This document shows, one piece after another, positions 54,601 through 60,019 of a stretch of 64,000 bases of DNA (within the stretch, counting starts at the first letter, position 1; each line of letters opens with the position of its first letter). Source of the DNA: Siphonodentalium dalli (Eukaryota > Mollusca > Scaphopoda > Gadilida > Siphonodentaliidae); contig CP136068.1 in NCBI GenBank assembly GCA_032622095.1, positions 54,520,025-54,584,024 on the forward strand. The letters are read 5' to 3'. The translations under genes and the position numbers were made by a program. Below the pieces are notes generated by a model, which saw nothing but the letters and a program-made list of their open reading frames with translations, did not search any database and was not told the DNA's origin.

Positions 54601-57014
54601 CTGTGGTGGTGGTATGATGTGCCTCTATGGTGGTGGTATGATGTGCCTCTATGGTGGTGGTATGATGTGCCTCTATGGTGGTGGTGGTATGATGTGCCTC
54701 TATGGTGGTGGTATGATGTGCATCTATGGTGGTGGTATGATGTGCCTCTATGGTGGTGGTGGTATGATGTGCCTCTATGGTGGTGGTATGATGTGCCTCT
54801 ATGGTGGTGGTGGTATGATGTGCCTCTATGGTGGTGGTATGATGTGCCTCTATGGTGGTGGTGGTATGATGTGCCTCTATGGTGGTGGTATGATGTGCCT
54901 CTATGGTGGTGGTATGATGTGCCTCTATGGTGGTGGTATGATGTGCCTCTATGGTGGTGGTGGTGGTGGTATGATGTGCCTCTATGGTGGTGGTATGATG
55001 TGCCTCTATGGTGGTGGTATGATGTGCCTCTATGGTGGTGGTGGTATGATGTGCCTCTATGGTGGTGGTATGATGTGCCTCTATGGTGGTGGTGGTATGA
55101 TGTGCCTCTATGGTGGTGGTATGATGTGCCTCTATGGTGGTGGTATGATGTGCCTCTATGGTGGTGGTATGATGTGCCTCTATGGTGGTGGTATGATGTG
55201 CCTCTATGGTGGTGGTGGTATGATGTGCCTCTATGGTGGTGGTATGATGTGCCTCTATGGTGGTGGTATGATGTGCCTCTATGGTGGTGGTATGATGTGC
55301 CTCTATGGTGGTGGTATGATGTGCCTCTATGGTGGTGGTATGATGTGCCTCTATGGTGGTGGTGGTATGATGTGCCTCTATGGTGGTGGTATGATGTGCC
55401 TCTATGGTGGTGGTATGATGTGCCTCTATGGTGGTGGTATGATGTGCCTCTATGGTGGTGGTGGTATGATGTGCCTCTATGGTGGTGGTATGATGTGCCT
55501 CTATGGTGGTGGTATGATGTGCCTCTATGGTGGTGGTATGATGTGCCTCTGTGGTGGTGGTATGATGTGCCTCTATGGTGGTGGTATGATGTGCCTCTAT
55601 GGTGGTGGTATGATGTGCCTCTATGGTGGTGGTGGTATGATGTACCTCTATGGTGGTGGTATGATGTGCCTCTATGGTGGTGGTGGTATGATGTGCCTCT
55701 GTGGTGGTGGTATGATGTGCCTCTATGGTGGTGGTATGATGTGCCTCTATGGTGGTGGTATGATGTGCCTCTATGGTGGTGGTATGATGTGCCTCTATGG
55801 TGGTGGTATGATGTGCCTCTATGGTGGTGGTATGATGTGCCTCTATGGTGGTGGTGGTATGATGTGCCTCTATGGTGGTGGTATGATGTGCCTCTATGGT
55901 GGTGGTATAATGTGCCTCTGTGGTGGTGGTATGATGTGCCTCTATGGTGGTGGTATGATGTGCCTCTATGGTGGTGGTATGATGTGCCTCTGTTGTGGTG
56001 GTATGATGTGCCTCTGTGGTGGTGGTATGATGTGCCTCTATGGTGGTGGTGGTGGTATGATGTGCCTCTGTGGTGGTGGTATGATGTGCCTCTATGGTGG
56101 TGGTGGTGGTATGATGTGCCTCGATGGTGGTGGTATGATGTGCCTCGATGGTGGTGGTATGATGTGCCTCGATGGTGGTGGTATGATGTGCCTCTATGGT
56201 GGTGGTGGTGGTATGATGTGCCTCTATGGTGGTGGTGGTGGTATGATGTGCCTCTATGGTGGTGGTGGTGGTATGATGTGCCTCTGTGGTGGTGGTATGA
56301 TGTGCCTCTATGGTGGTGGTGGTGGTATGATGTGCCTCGATGGTGGTGGTATGATGTGCCTCGATGGTGGTGGTATGATGTGCCTCGATGGTGGTGGTAT
56401 GATGTGCCTCTATGGTGGTGGTATGATGTGCCTCTATGGTGGTGGTATGATGTGCCTCTGTTGTGGTGGTATGATGTGCCTCTGTGGTTGTGGTATGATG
56501 TGCCTCTATGGTGGTGGTATGATGTGCCTCTGTGGTGGTGGTATGATGTGCCTCTGTGGTGGTGGTGGTATGATGTGCCTCTATGGTGGTGGTATGATGT
56601 GCCTCTGTGGTGGTGGTATGATGTGCCTCTGTGGTGGTGGTATGATGTGCCTCTATGGTGGTGGTGGTGGTATGATGTGCCTCTATGGTGGTGGTATGAT
56701 GTGCCTCTATGGTGGTGGTATGATGTGCCTCTGTGGTGGTGGTATGATGTGCCTCTATGGTGGTGGTGGTGGTATGATGTGCCTCGATGGTGGTGGTATG
56801 ATGTGCCTTTATGGTGGTGGTGGTGGTATGATGAGCATCTATGGTGGTGGTGGTATGATGTGCCTCTATGGTGGTGGTATGATGTGCCTCTATGGTGGTG
56901 GTGGTGGTGGGATGATGAGCCTCTATGGTGGTGGTATGATGTGCCTCTATGGTGGTGGTATGATTGGCTACTAACTTGCGGTGCTATGTCTAATAACATA
57001 TGAAGTTTCAACAA
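39609..57014 (-). CDS. Candidate 5,801-codon His-rich repeat ORF (doubtful gene)
   Basis: The whole minisatellite is open on the minus strand from an ATG at 57014 to a stop at 39609. It begins MLKLHMLLDIAPQVSSQ (no signal peptide), then about 710 octapeptides of the type S-Y-H-H-H-R-G-T (unit codons TCA TAC CAC CAC CAT AGA GGC ACA), and ends FVLDFKWKRGSNYLSHQI. The GGT-triplet expansions add His residues. The commonest variant, CAT/CAC, is synonymous in this frame; others give H-to-N, S-to-L, T-to-K, R-to-G and H-to-D. A TATATAAGC lies about 55 bp upstream of the ATG on this strand. Two plus-strand frames are also open for thousands of codons, so openness alone is weak evidence. If real, it would be an enormous His-rich, possibly metal-binding or structural protein. 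It is more probably non-coding satellite. Confidence 0.15.
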   Translation of the reverse strand: MLKLHMLLDIAPQVSSQSYHHHRGTSYHHHRGSSSHHHHHHRGTSYHHHRGTSYHHHHRCSSYHHHHHKGTSYHHHRGTSYHHHHHRGTSYHHHRGTSYHHHRGTSYHHHRGTSYHHHHHRGTSYHHHRGTSYHHHRGTSYHHHRGTSYHHHHRGTSYHHHRGTSYHHHRGTSYHNHRGTSYHHNRGTSYHHHRGTSYHHHRGTSYHHHRGTSYHHHRGTSYHHHRGTSYHHHHHRGTSYHHHRGTSYHHHHHRGTSYHHHHHRGTSYHHHHHRGTSYHHHRGTSYHHHRGTSYHHHRGTSYHHHHHRGTSYHHHRGTSYHHHHHRGTSYHHHRGTSYHHNRGTSYHHHRGTSYHHHRGTSYHHHRGTLYHHHRGTSYHHHRGTSYHHHHRGTSYHHHRGTSYHHHRGTSYHHHRGTSYHHHRGTSYHHHRGTSYHHHRGTSYHHHHRGTSYHHHRGTSYHHHHRGTSYHHHRGTSYHHHRGTSYHHHRGTSYHHHRGTSYHHHRGTSYHHHRGTSYHHHHRGTSYHHHRGTSYHHHRGTSYHHHRGTSYHHHHRGTSYHHHRGTSYHHHRGTSYHHHRGTSYHHHRGTSYHHHRGTSYHHHHRGTSYHHHRGTSYHHHRGTSYHHHRGTSYHHHRGTSYHHHHRGTSYHHHRGTSYHHHHRGTSYHHHRGTSYHHHRGTSYHHHHHHRGTSYHHHRGTSYHHHRGTSYHHHRGTSYHHHHRGTSYHHHRGTSYHHHHRGTSYHHHRGTSYHHHHRGTSYHHHRCTSYHHHRGTSYHHHHRGTSYHHHRGTSYHHHRGTSYHHHRVTSYHHNRGTSYHHHRGTSYHHHRGKSYHHHRGKSYHHHRGTSYHHHRGTSYHHNRGTSYHHHRGTSYHHHRGTSYHHHRGTSYHYHRGTSYHHHHRCTSHHHHRGTSYHHHRGTSYHHHRGTSYHHHRGTSYHHHRGTPYHNHRGTSYHHHRGTSYHHHRGTSYHHHRGTSYHHHRGTSYHHHRGTSYHHHRGTSYHHHRGTSYHHHRGTPYHNHRGTSYHHHRGTSYHHHRGTSYHHHRGTSYHHHHRGTSYHHHRGTSYHHHRGTSYHHHRGTSYHHHRGTSYHHHRGTLYHHNRGTSYHHHRGTSYHHNRGTSYHHHRGTSYHHHRGTLYHHHRGTSYHHHRGTSYHHHRGTSYHHHRGTSYHHHRGTSYHHHRGTLYHHHRGTSYHHHRGTSYHHHRGTSYHHHRGTSYHHHRGTLYHHNRGTSYHHNRGTSYHHNRGTSYHHHRGTSYHHHRGTSYHHHRGTSYHHHRGTLYHHNRGTSYHHHRGTSYHHHRGTSYHHHRGTSYHHHRGTSYHHHRGTSYHHNRGTSYHHHRGTSYHHNRGTSYHHNRGTSYHHHRGTSYHHNRGTSYHHNRGTSYHHHRGTSYHHHRGTLYHHNRGTSYHHHRGTSYHHHRGTSYHHHRGTSYHHHRGTSYHHHRGTSYHHHRGTSYHHHRGTSYHHHRGTSYHHNRGTSYHHHRGTSYHHNRGTSYHHNRGTSYHHHRGTSYHHNRGTSYHHNRGTSYHHNRGTSYHHHRGTSYHHNRGTSYHHNRGTSYHHHRGTSYHHHRGTSYHHHRGTLYHHHRGTSYHHHRGTSYHHHRGTSYHHHRGTSYHHHRGTSYHHHRGTSYHHHRGTSYHHHRGTSYHHHRGTSYHHNRGTSYHHHGGTSYHHHRGTSYHHHRGTSYHHHRGTSYHHNRGTSYHHHRGTSYHHHRGTSYHHHRGTSYHHHRGTSYHHHRGTSYHHNRGTSYHHHGGTSYHHHRGTSYHHHRGTSYHHHRGTSYHHHHRGTSYHHHRGTSYHHHRGTSYHHHRGTSYHHHHRGTSYHHNRGTSYHHHRGTSYHHHRGTSYHHHRGTSYHHNRGTSYHHHRGTSYHHDRGTSYHHHRGTLYHHNRGTSYHHNRGTSYHHHRGTSYHHHRGTSYHHHRGTSYHHDRGTSYHHHRGTLYHHNRGTSYHHHRGTLYHHHRGTSYHHHRGTSYHHHRGTSYHHHRGTSYHHHRGTSYHHNRGTSYHHHRGTSYHHHRGTSYHHHRGTSYHHHRGTSYHHHRGTSYHHHIGKSYHHHRGTSYHHHRGTSYHHHRGTSYHHNRGTSYHHHRGTSYHHHRGKSYHHHRGTSYHHHRGTSYHHHRGTSYHHHRGTSYHHNRGTSYHHHRGTSYHHHRGTSYHHHRGTSYHHHRGTLYHHNRGTSYHHHRGTSYHHHRGTSYHHHRGTSYHHHRGTSYHHHRGTSYHHNRGTSYHHHRGTSYHHNRGTSYHHNRGTSYHHHRGTSYHHNRGTSYHHNRGTSYHHHRGTSYHHHRGTLYHHNRGTSYHHHRGTSYHHHRGTSYHHHRGTSYHHHRGTSYHHHRGTSYHHHRGTSYHHNRGTSYHHNRGTSYHHHRGTSYHHNRGTSYHHNRGTSYHHHRGTSYHHHRGTSYHHHRGTSYHHHRGTSYHHHRGTSYHHNRGTSYHHNRGTSYHHHRGTSYHHNRGTSYHHNRGTSYHHNRGTSYHHHRGTSYHHNRGTSYHHNRGTSYHHHRGTSYHHHRGTSYHHHRGTLYHHHRGTSYHHHRGTSYHHHRGTSYHHHRGTSYHHHRGTSYHHHRGTSYHHHRGTSYHHHRGTSYHHNRGTSYHHHRGTSYHHNRGTSYHHHRGTSYHHHRGTSYHHHRGTSYHHHRGTSYHHHRGTSYHHHRGTSYHHNRGTSYHHNRGTSYHHHRGTSYHHNRGTSYHHNRGTSYHHHRGTSYHHNRGTSYHHNRGTSYHHHRGTSYHHHRGTSYHHHRGTLYHHHRGTSYHHHRGTSYHHHRGTSYHHHRGTSYHHHRGTSYHHHRGTSYHHHRGTSYHHHRGTSYHHHRGTSYHHNRGTSYHHHGGTSYHHHRGTSYHHHRGTSYHHHRGTSYHHNRGTSYHHHRGTSYHHHRGTSYHHHRGTSYHHHRGTSYHHHRGTSYHHNRGTSYHHHGGTSYHHHRGTSYHHHRGTSYHHHRGTSYHHHHRGTSYHHHRGTSYHHHRGTSYHHHRGTSYHHHHRGTSYHHNRGTSYHHHRGTSYHHHRGTSYHHHRGTSYHHNRGTSYHHHRGTSYHHDRGTSYHHHRGTLYHHNRGTSYHHNRGTSYHHHRGTSYHHHRGTSYHHHRGTSYHHDRGTSYHHHRGTLYHHNRGTSYHHHRGTSYHHHRGTSYHHHRGTSYHHHRGTSYHHHRGTSYHHHRGTSYHHNRGTSYHHHRGTSYHHHRGTSYHHHRGTSYHHHRGTSYHHHRGTSYHHHIGKSYHHHRGTSYHHHRGTSYHHHRGTSYHHNRGTSYHHHRGTSYHHHRGKSYHHHRGTSYHHHRGTSYHHHRGTSYHHHRGTSYHHHRGTSYHHHRGKSYHHHRGTSYHHNRGTSYHHHRGTSYHHHRGTSYHHHRGTSYHHHRGTSYHHHRGTSYHHHRGTSYHHHRGTSYHHHRGTSYHHHRGTSYHHHRGTSYHHHHRGTSYHHHRGTSYHHHHRGTSYHHHRGTSYHHHRGTSYHHHRGTSYHHHHRGTSYHHHRGTSYHHHHRGTSYHHHRGTSYHHHRGTSYHHHHHHRGTSYHHHRGTSYHHHRGTSYHHHHRGTSYHHHRGTSYHHHHRGTSYHHHRGTSYHHHHRGTSYHHHRCTSYHHHRGKSYHHHRGTSYHHHRGTSYHHHRGTSYHHHRGTSYHHNRCTSYHHHRGTSYHHHRGTSYHHHRGTSYHHHRGTSYHHHRGTSYHHHRGTSYHHHRGTSYHHHRGTSYHHHRVTSYHHNRGTSYHHHRGTSYHHHRGKSYHHHRGKSYHHHRGTSYHHHRGTSYHHHRGTSYHHHRGTSYHHHRGTSYHHNRCTSYHHHRGTSYHHHRGTSYHHHRGTSYHHHRGTSYHHHRGTSYHHHRGTSYHHHRGTSYHHHRGTSYHHHRVTSYHHNRGTSYHHHRGTSYHHHRGKSYHHHRGKSYHHHRGTSYHHHRGTSYHHNRGTSYHHHRGTSYHHHRGKSYHHHRGTSYHHHRGTSYHHHRGTPYHNHRGTSYHHHRGTSYHHHRGTSYHHHHRGTSYHHHRGTSYHHHRGTSYHHHRGTSYHHHRGTSYHHHRGTLYHHNRGTSYHHHRGTSYHHNRGTSYHHHRGTSYHHHRGTLYHHHRGTSYHHHRGTSYHHHRGTSYHHHRGTSYHHHRGTSYHHHRGTLYHHHRGTSYHHHRGTSYHHHRGTSYHHHRGTSYHHHRGTLYHHNRGTSYHHNRGTSYHHNRGTSYHHHRGTSYHHHRGTSYHHHRGTSYHHHRGTLYHHNRGTSYHHHRGTSYHHHRGTSYHHHRGTSYHHHRGTSYHHHRGTSYHHNRGTSYHHHRGTSYHHNRGTSYHHNRGTSYHHHRGTSYHHNRGTSYHHNRGTSYHHHRGTSYHHHRGTLYHHNRGTSYHHHRGTSYHHHRGTSYHHHRGTSYHHHRGTSYHHHRGTSYHHNRGTSYHHHRGTSYHHNRGTSYHHNRGTSYHHHRGTSYHHNRGTSYHHNRGTSYHHNRGTSYHHHRGTSYHHNRGTSYHHHRGTSYHHHRGTLYHHHRGTSYHHHRGTSYHHHRGTSYHHHRGTSYHHHRGTSYHHHRGTSYHHHRGTSYHHHRGTSYHHHRGTSYHHHRGTSYHHHHRGTSYHHHRGTSYHHNRGTSYHHHGGTSYHHHRGTSYHHHRGTSYHHHRGTSYHHNRGTSYHHHRGTSYHHHRGTSYHHHRGTSYHHHRGTSYHHNRGTSYHHHRGTSYHHHRGTSYHHHRGTSYHHNRGTSYHHHGGTSYHHHRGTSYHHHRGTSYHHHRGTSYHHHHRGTSYHHHRGTSYHHHRGTSYHHNRGTSYHHHRGTSYHHHRGTSYHHHHRGTSYHHNRGTSYHHHRGTSYHHHRGTSYHHHRGTSYHHHRGTSYHHHIGTSYHHHRGTSYHHHHRGTSYHHNRGTSYHHHRGTSYHHHRGTSYHHHRGTSYHHNRGTSYHHHRGTSYHHDRGTSYHHHRGTLYHHNRGTSYHHNRGTSYHHHRGTSYHHHRGTSYHHHRGTSYHHDRGTSYHHHKGTLYHHNRGTSYHHHRGTLYHHHRGTSYHHHRGTSYHHHRGTSYHHHRGTSYHHHRGTSYHHNRGTSYHHHRGTSYHHHRGTSYHHHRGTSYHHHRGTSYHHHRGTSYHHHRGTSYHHHRGTSYHHHRGTSYHHHRGTSYHHNRGTSYHHHRGTSYHHHRGKSYHHHRGTSYHHHRGTSYHHHRGTSYHHHRGTSYHHHRGTSYHHHRGTSYHHDRGTSYHHHKGTLYHHNRGTSYHHHRGTLYHHHRGTSYHHHRGTSYHHHRGTSYHHHRGTSYHHHRGTSYHHNRGTSYHHHRGTSYHHHRGKSYHHHRGTSYHHHRGTSYHHHRGTSYHHHRGTSYHHHRGTSYHHHRGTSYHHHRGTSYHHHRGTSYHHHRGTSYHHHRGTSYHHHRGTSYHHHRGTSYHHHRGTSYHHHHRGTSYHHHRGTSYHHHRGTSYHHHRGTSYHHHRGTSYHHHRGTSYHHHRGTSYHHHRGTSYHHHRGTSYHHHRGTSYHHHRGTSYHHHRGTSYHHHRGTSYHHHRGKSYHHHRGTSYHHHRGTSYHHHRGTSYHHHRGTSYHHHRGTSYHHHRGTSYHHHRGTSYHHHHHRGTSYHHHRGTSYHHHRGTSYHHHRGTSYHHHHHRGTSYHHNRGTSYHHHHHRGTSYHHHRGTSYHHHHHRGTSYHHHRGTSYHHHRGTSYHHHRGTSYHHHRGTSYHHHRGTSYHHHRGTSYHHHRGTSYHNHRGTSYHHHHRGTSYHHHRGTSYHHHRGTSYHHHRGTSYHHHRGTSYHHNRGTSYHHHRGTSYHHHRGTSYHHHRGTSYHHHRGTSYHHHRGTSFVLDFKWKRGSNYLSHQI
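39668..56965 (+). repeat. Giant 24-bp minisatellite, ~17.3 kb, ~710 units
   Basis: The consensus unit is TATGGTGGTGGTATGATG plus TGCCTC (9 G, 9 T, 3 A, 3 C on the plus strand). Units vary by substitution (CTATGG/CTGTGG, CTATTG, ATAATG, GATTTG, CTCCGT, CTCGAT, GTCGTG, CCCCTA, GACCC) and by number of GGT triplets (3 to 6), giving 24-, 27-, 30- or 33-bp units. I saw no length change that is not a multiple of three. Rare variants recur at fixed distances and reveal nested higher-order repeats: TGCCTCCGT at 48224/51734 and 48488/51998, both 3,510 bp apart; TGCCCCTAT followed 288 bp later by TGCCTCGAT at 44153/44441, 50264/50552 and 52958/53246. Confidence 0.97.
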
Positions 57015-57677
57015 ATTATTCCAAGTGATACTTGAGATACACTATGTTACACATATACACCTATAATGCTTATATACATGTTTGGTATGCTTAGCAGTGG
57101 GGAATCCATCTGCGGTGTCGAGCGGCAGCGAAAGAGTTAATACAACAATGAATCTGAGCCATCGAGTAGTTACTTGGGTAGGCTTTAGCCTATTCGGGCG
57201 TATGATCGGACGGGTGAATGGTGAATACTAACGCATAGAAACTGTAATATACGTCAGGGACTCAATATCGTTCAACTTCGTGAAATGGCCCCAATGTCGA
57301 CATTGGTTCACTTCCAGGTTCCCCATATTTCTGACCCATATACCCTTATTTCAAAACAAACTCTGGTAAAAGTCAGGTAAACAACGGTTTACATGGATCG
57401 AGTACCGGGCACTCTGGTAAAGTCAGGTAAACAATTATACACTCTGGTAAAAACCATGTAATGTCCATGTAAAAAGGACATATACCCTTATAAATTCCAT
57501 GTCAATCCATGGTGTACCCCATTTTACTCTCGTAAAATGCTGGTGAAACGGGACATACATGGGCAATACAATTATTGTCGCCAGTTGATAATTTGCTATA
57601 TAACATATATACCCTGTTATAGTGAGCGGATTAGAGTGAACTACAAAAGAACGTATGCAGGATATACTGCTTTTGTG
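57015..57677. other. No gene; short ACTCTGGTAAA repetition
   Basis: ACTCTGGTAAA/CTCTGGTAAA recurs at about 57360, 57410 and 57440 with nearby CATGTAA motifs (57380-57545). No exon was recognised. Confidence 0.4.
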
Positions 57678-58205
57678 TTAAAGATGGATTATCTCTTTAA
57701 ATAACAAATTTTAAATAGTTGCGTGGGTATAAAATAATAGATATGAACTGAAGACCTATGTCCGGAAAAGCTTCTATCAATTAATATTGATTTTATTTCG
57801 AATATTAAATCGGGCCCATTTATGTTACTATTTTTAGAACCGACCATTCGGATGAGACCGTATTGCGATATAGAGCACTGGGCTGTTCCTACGGCTACGC
57901 AACGAATTTCAAATGTCACAGATTGGTTGTGTGTACTGTTTTGTTCCACAGATATAAGCGATAATGAGTATAATTAACGTTTATTTGTGACAAAATTGCA
58001 CAATATAATTTCTGGTCTCTGTTAACAGTAACCACTATTGTTCGTTAGCTGAACAAACACACCTTTTTAGACCAGAAAATATTAGAAATAAAATTAATAT
58101 TAATCGATAGAAGCATTTCCGGACAGGAGTCTTCGATTCAAATCTAATATTTTATACCCCGGTAACTATATATTACATGTTTACAACGAGATAATCCACC
58201 TTTAA
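57678..58205. mobile_element. TTAA-MITE family 1, copy 2 (520 bp)
   Basis: The element is 57682-58201 with TTAA at 57678-57681 and 58202-58205. It has the same length, orientation and ends as the copy in LINE-D, with only scattered substitutions. It lies about 700 bp beyond the giant array. Confidence 0.9.
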
Positions 58206-60019
58206 CATCCATTTAGATATAATGTTGACAATCCACAATGTATGTATTCATATCCCATTTTAAACAAGAAAATACTGATTATCTTTGACAAAAAATAATA
58301 TAATTAAAATAGACGTCGAATTGTTCATTAGTAATTGTTCCCATATACTTGTATTCTGAACGGAGAGACAGTAATACGTTCTTATTTAACTGCTCTTTTT
58401 TAAATTTAAGAAACTGTTGAATGGCCCTGCTCGCAGTGTTTGTGGATCCTGATTACAGTGGTTGCCTTTCTATGAAATGTTAACGACTACAGGTGGTCTT
58501 GCGTCTAGTGGATATTCTATACACTGCTAAAAATAATTTCTTAATAAGTAAATAATTATTTGAAACAAGAAATATTAAGAAACCATAAATCTTATTTTGA
58601 GAAAATATACCCCTCAACTTTTCTAAGTTAAGAACATTTAAGAAAATCCTACCAGACAAGAGATAGTTTCCTCAAATAAGATACATTTAATCTTGAAACA
58701 AGACACATTTAAGATATAAATGTTTCATCTGAGAAACCATTGTCTTAGTAAGGAAATGGTTTCTCAAATGAAAGATATATATATTTTTTTTTTCTTGTTA
58801 CAAGATTTTTTTTCTAAGTTAAGAACTATTTTAAGAAATAATAGAAAATATTTCTAAACAAAGAATTAATTGTTATGTACAAATTATGCTATAATTGAAT
58901 AACTGTTAAAAGTCCAATGAGAGCAAAACTTTATGGTAAATATTGGAAAAGTTCCAACACGTTGATTAGATATTCTGAAAATCATATTCAGACAAAAATA
59001 TATGAACTAATACTGCAACAAATGTAATGTTGTTATTGGAGAACTGTCAGTAAGTTTTTTTTAAATTTTTTGTATCTATTTCTCAATGTTCTTAGGGCAT
59101 GGTGAACTTTATACAATTTTATTAAAATTTTGTTTGCACTATATAGTGGGTCTCCATTGAGGAGGTCGTCCCTTGACATCTCCAGTTGACGGTTTGCCAC
59201 CACCCCCCCCCCCCCCACCCCCTCCCCCCGAACAACTAGACAAACCTCTCTGGTGGCCCCTTGCATTGAACCTATTAATTAAACTGGTACTTCAAGCTAG
59301 TAGACACACCCTATTATAAGGATGGAAGATGCTACAAATTTCAAACCAATGGCATTTCTTCCGAGTTGACTCTCTTTTATGATGAAAGCAAGTCCAATGA
59401 TACCACCTATTGTATGGTTATAACACACAAAAGACTATATCTTAGCAGAATGCATGTCTCTGATGATACAAACAATAAAATATCCAATTTATCCATAGTT
59501 GAATTTCATTTGGCGATACATGTACAATGTGTTATGACTATAGAATTGGTTTAAACACATTTATTGCAACACAAATACAAGGGATTGGATAACAAGTTAT
59601 AACAACTGAATACAGCCCCTTCCCAATAATATTTATACAAATGTTTACTTGAGTAAAGCCCATTAAATTGACAGTAGACCAGGCTCAGACAGTACCCTTA
59701 CCACATGCAGACAATATCATAAAAAAATTGGAAGCGCAGGAATTTGGTGGGAGTTGATGTTAAGTTTTCTTGAGTGGCGTCTTATAACTATCAGTCGTTC
59801 CAAAGGCAGGTATTCTTGAGATGCCGTATCTATATATAAAAAGACGATACATGTAAACAGATCTACAAACCGGTACTTTGACAAGAATGAGCTAGAAAAT
59901 GGGAAAAAATCAATCGAAACTATCAGGTTATTTCCATGAAATATCAACAATACACTAATATGGTATTTTGTAATGCGAATACGTCTTTAATTTGTCAAAT
60001 TGTGTCACCTATTTGTGTG
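58206..60019. other. AT-rich DNA; inverted-repeat-like A/T segment and poly-C
   Basis: 58524-58880 is rich in AAGAAA/TTTCTTA motifs in both orientations, starting ACACTGCTAAAAATAATTTC, which resembles the end of hAT-type MITEs. I could not find a matching right terminus. A C-run with CACCCC is at about 59203-59228. A fragment at 58971-59012 matches 32324. No gene was recognised. Confidence 0.4.

Noticed and set aside
39668..56974. Plus-strand MMCLYGGG repeat frames
   Set aside because: They are third-frame readings of the array, broken by GACCCTG variants at about 45430, 45886 and 54598.
58524..58880. Possible hAT-type MITE
   Set aside because: The left end resembles such elements, but no matching right terminus or 8-bp duplication was found.
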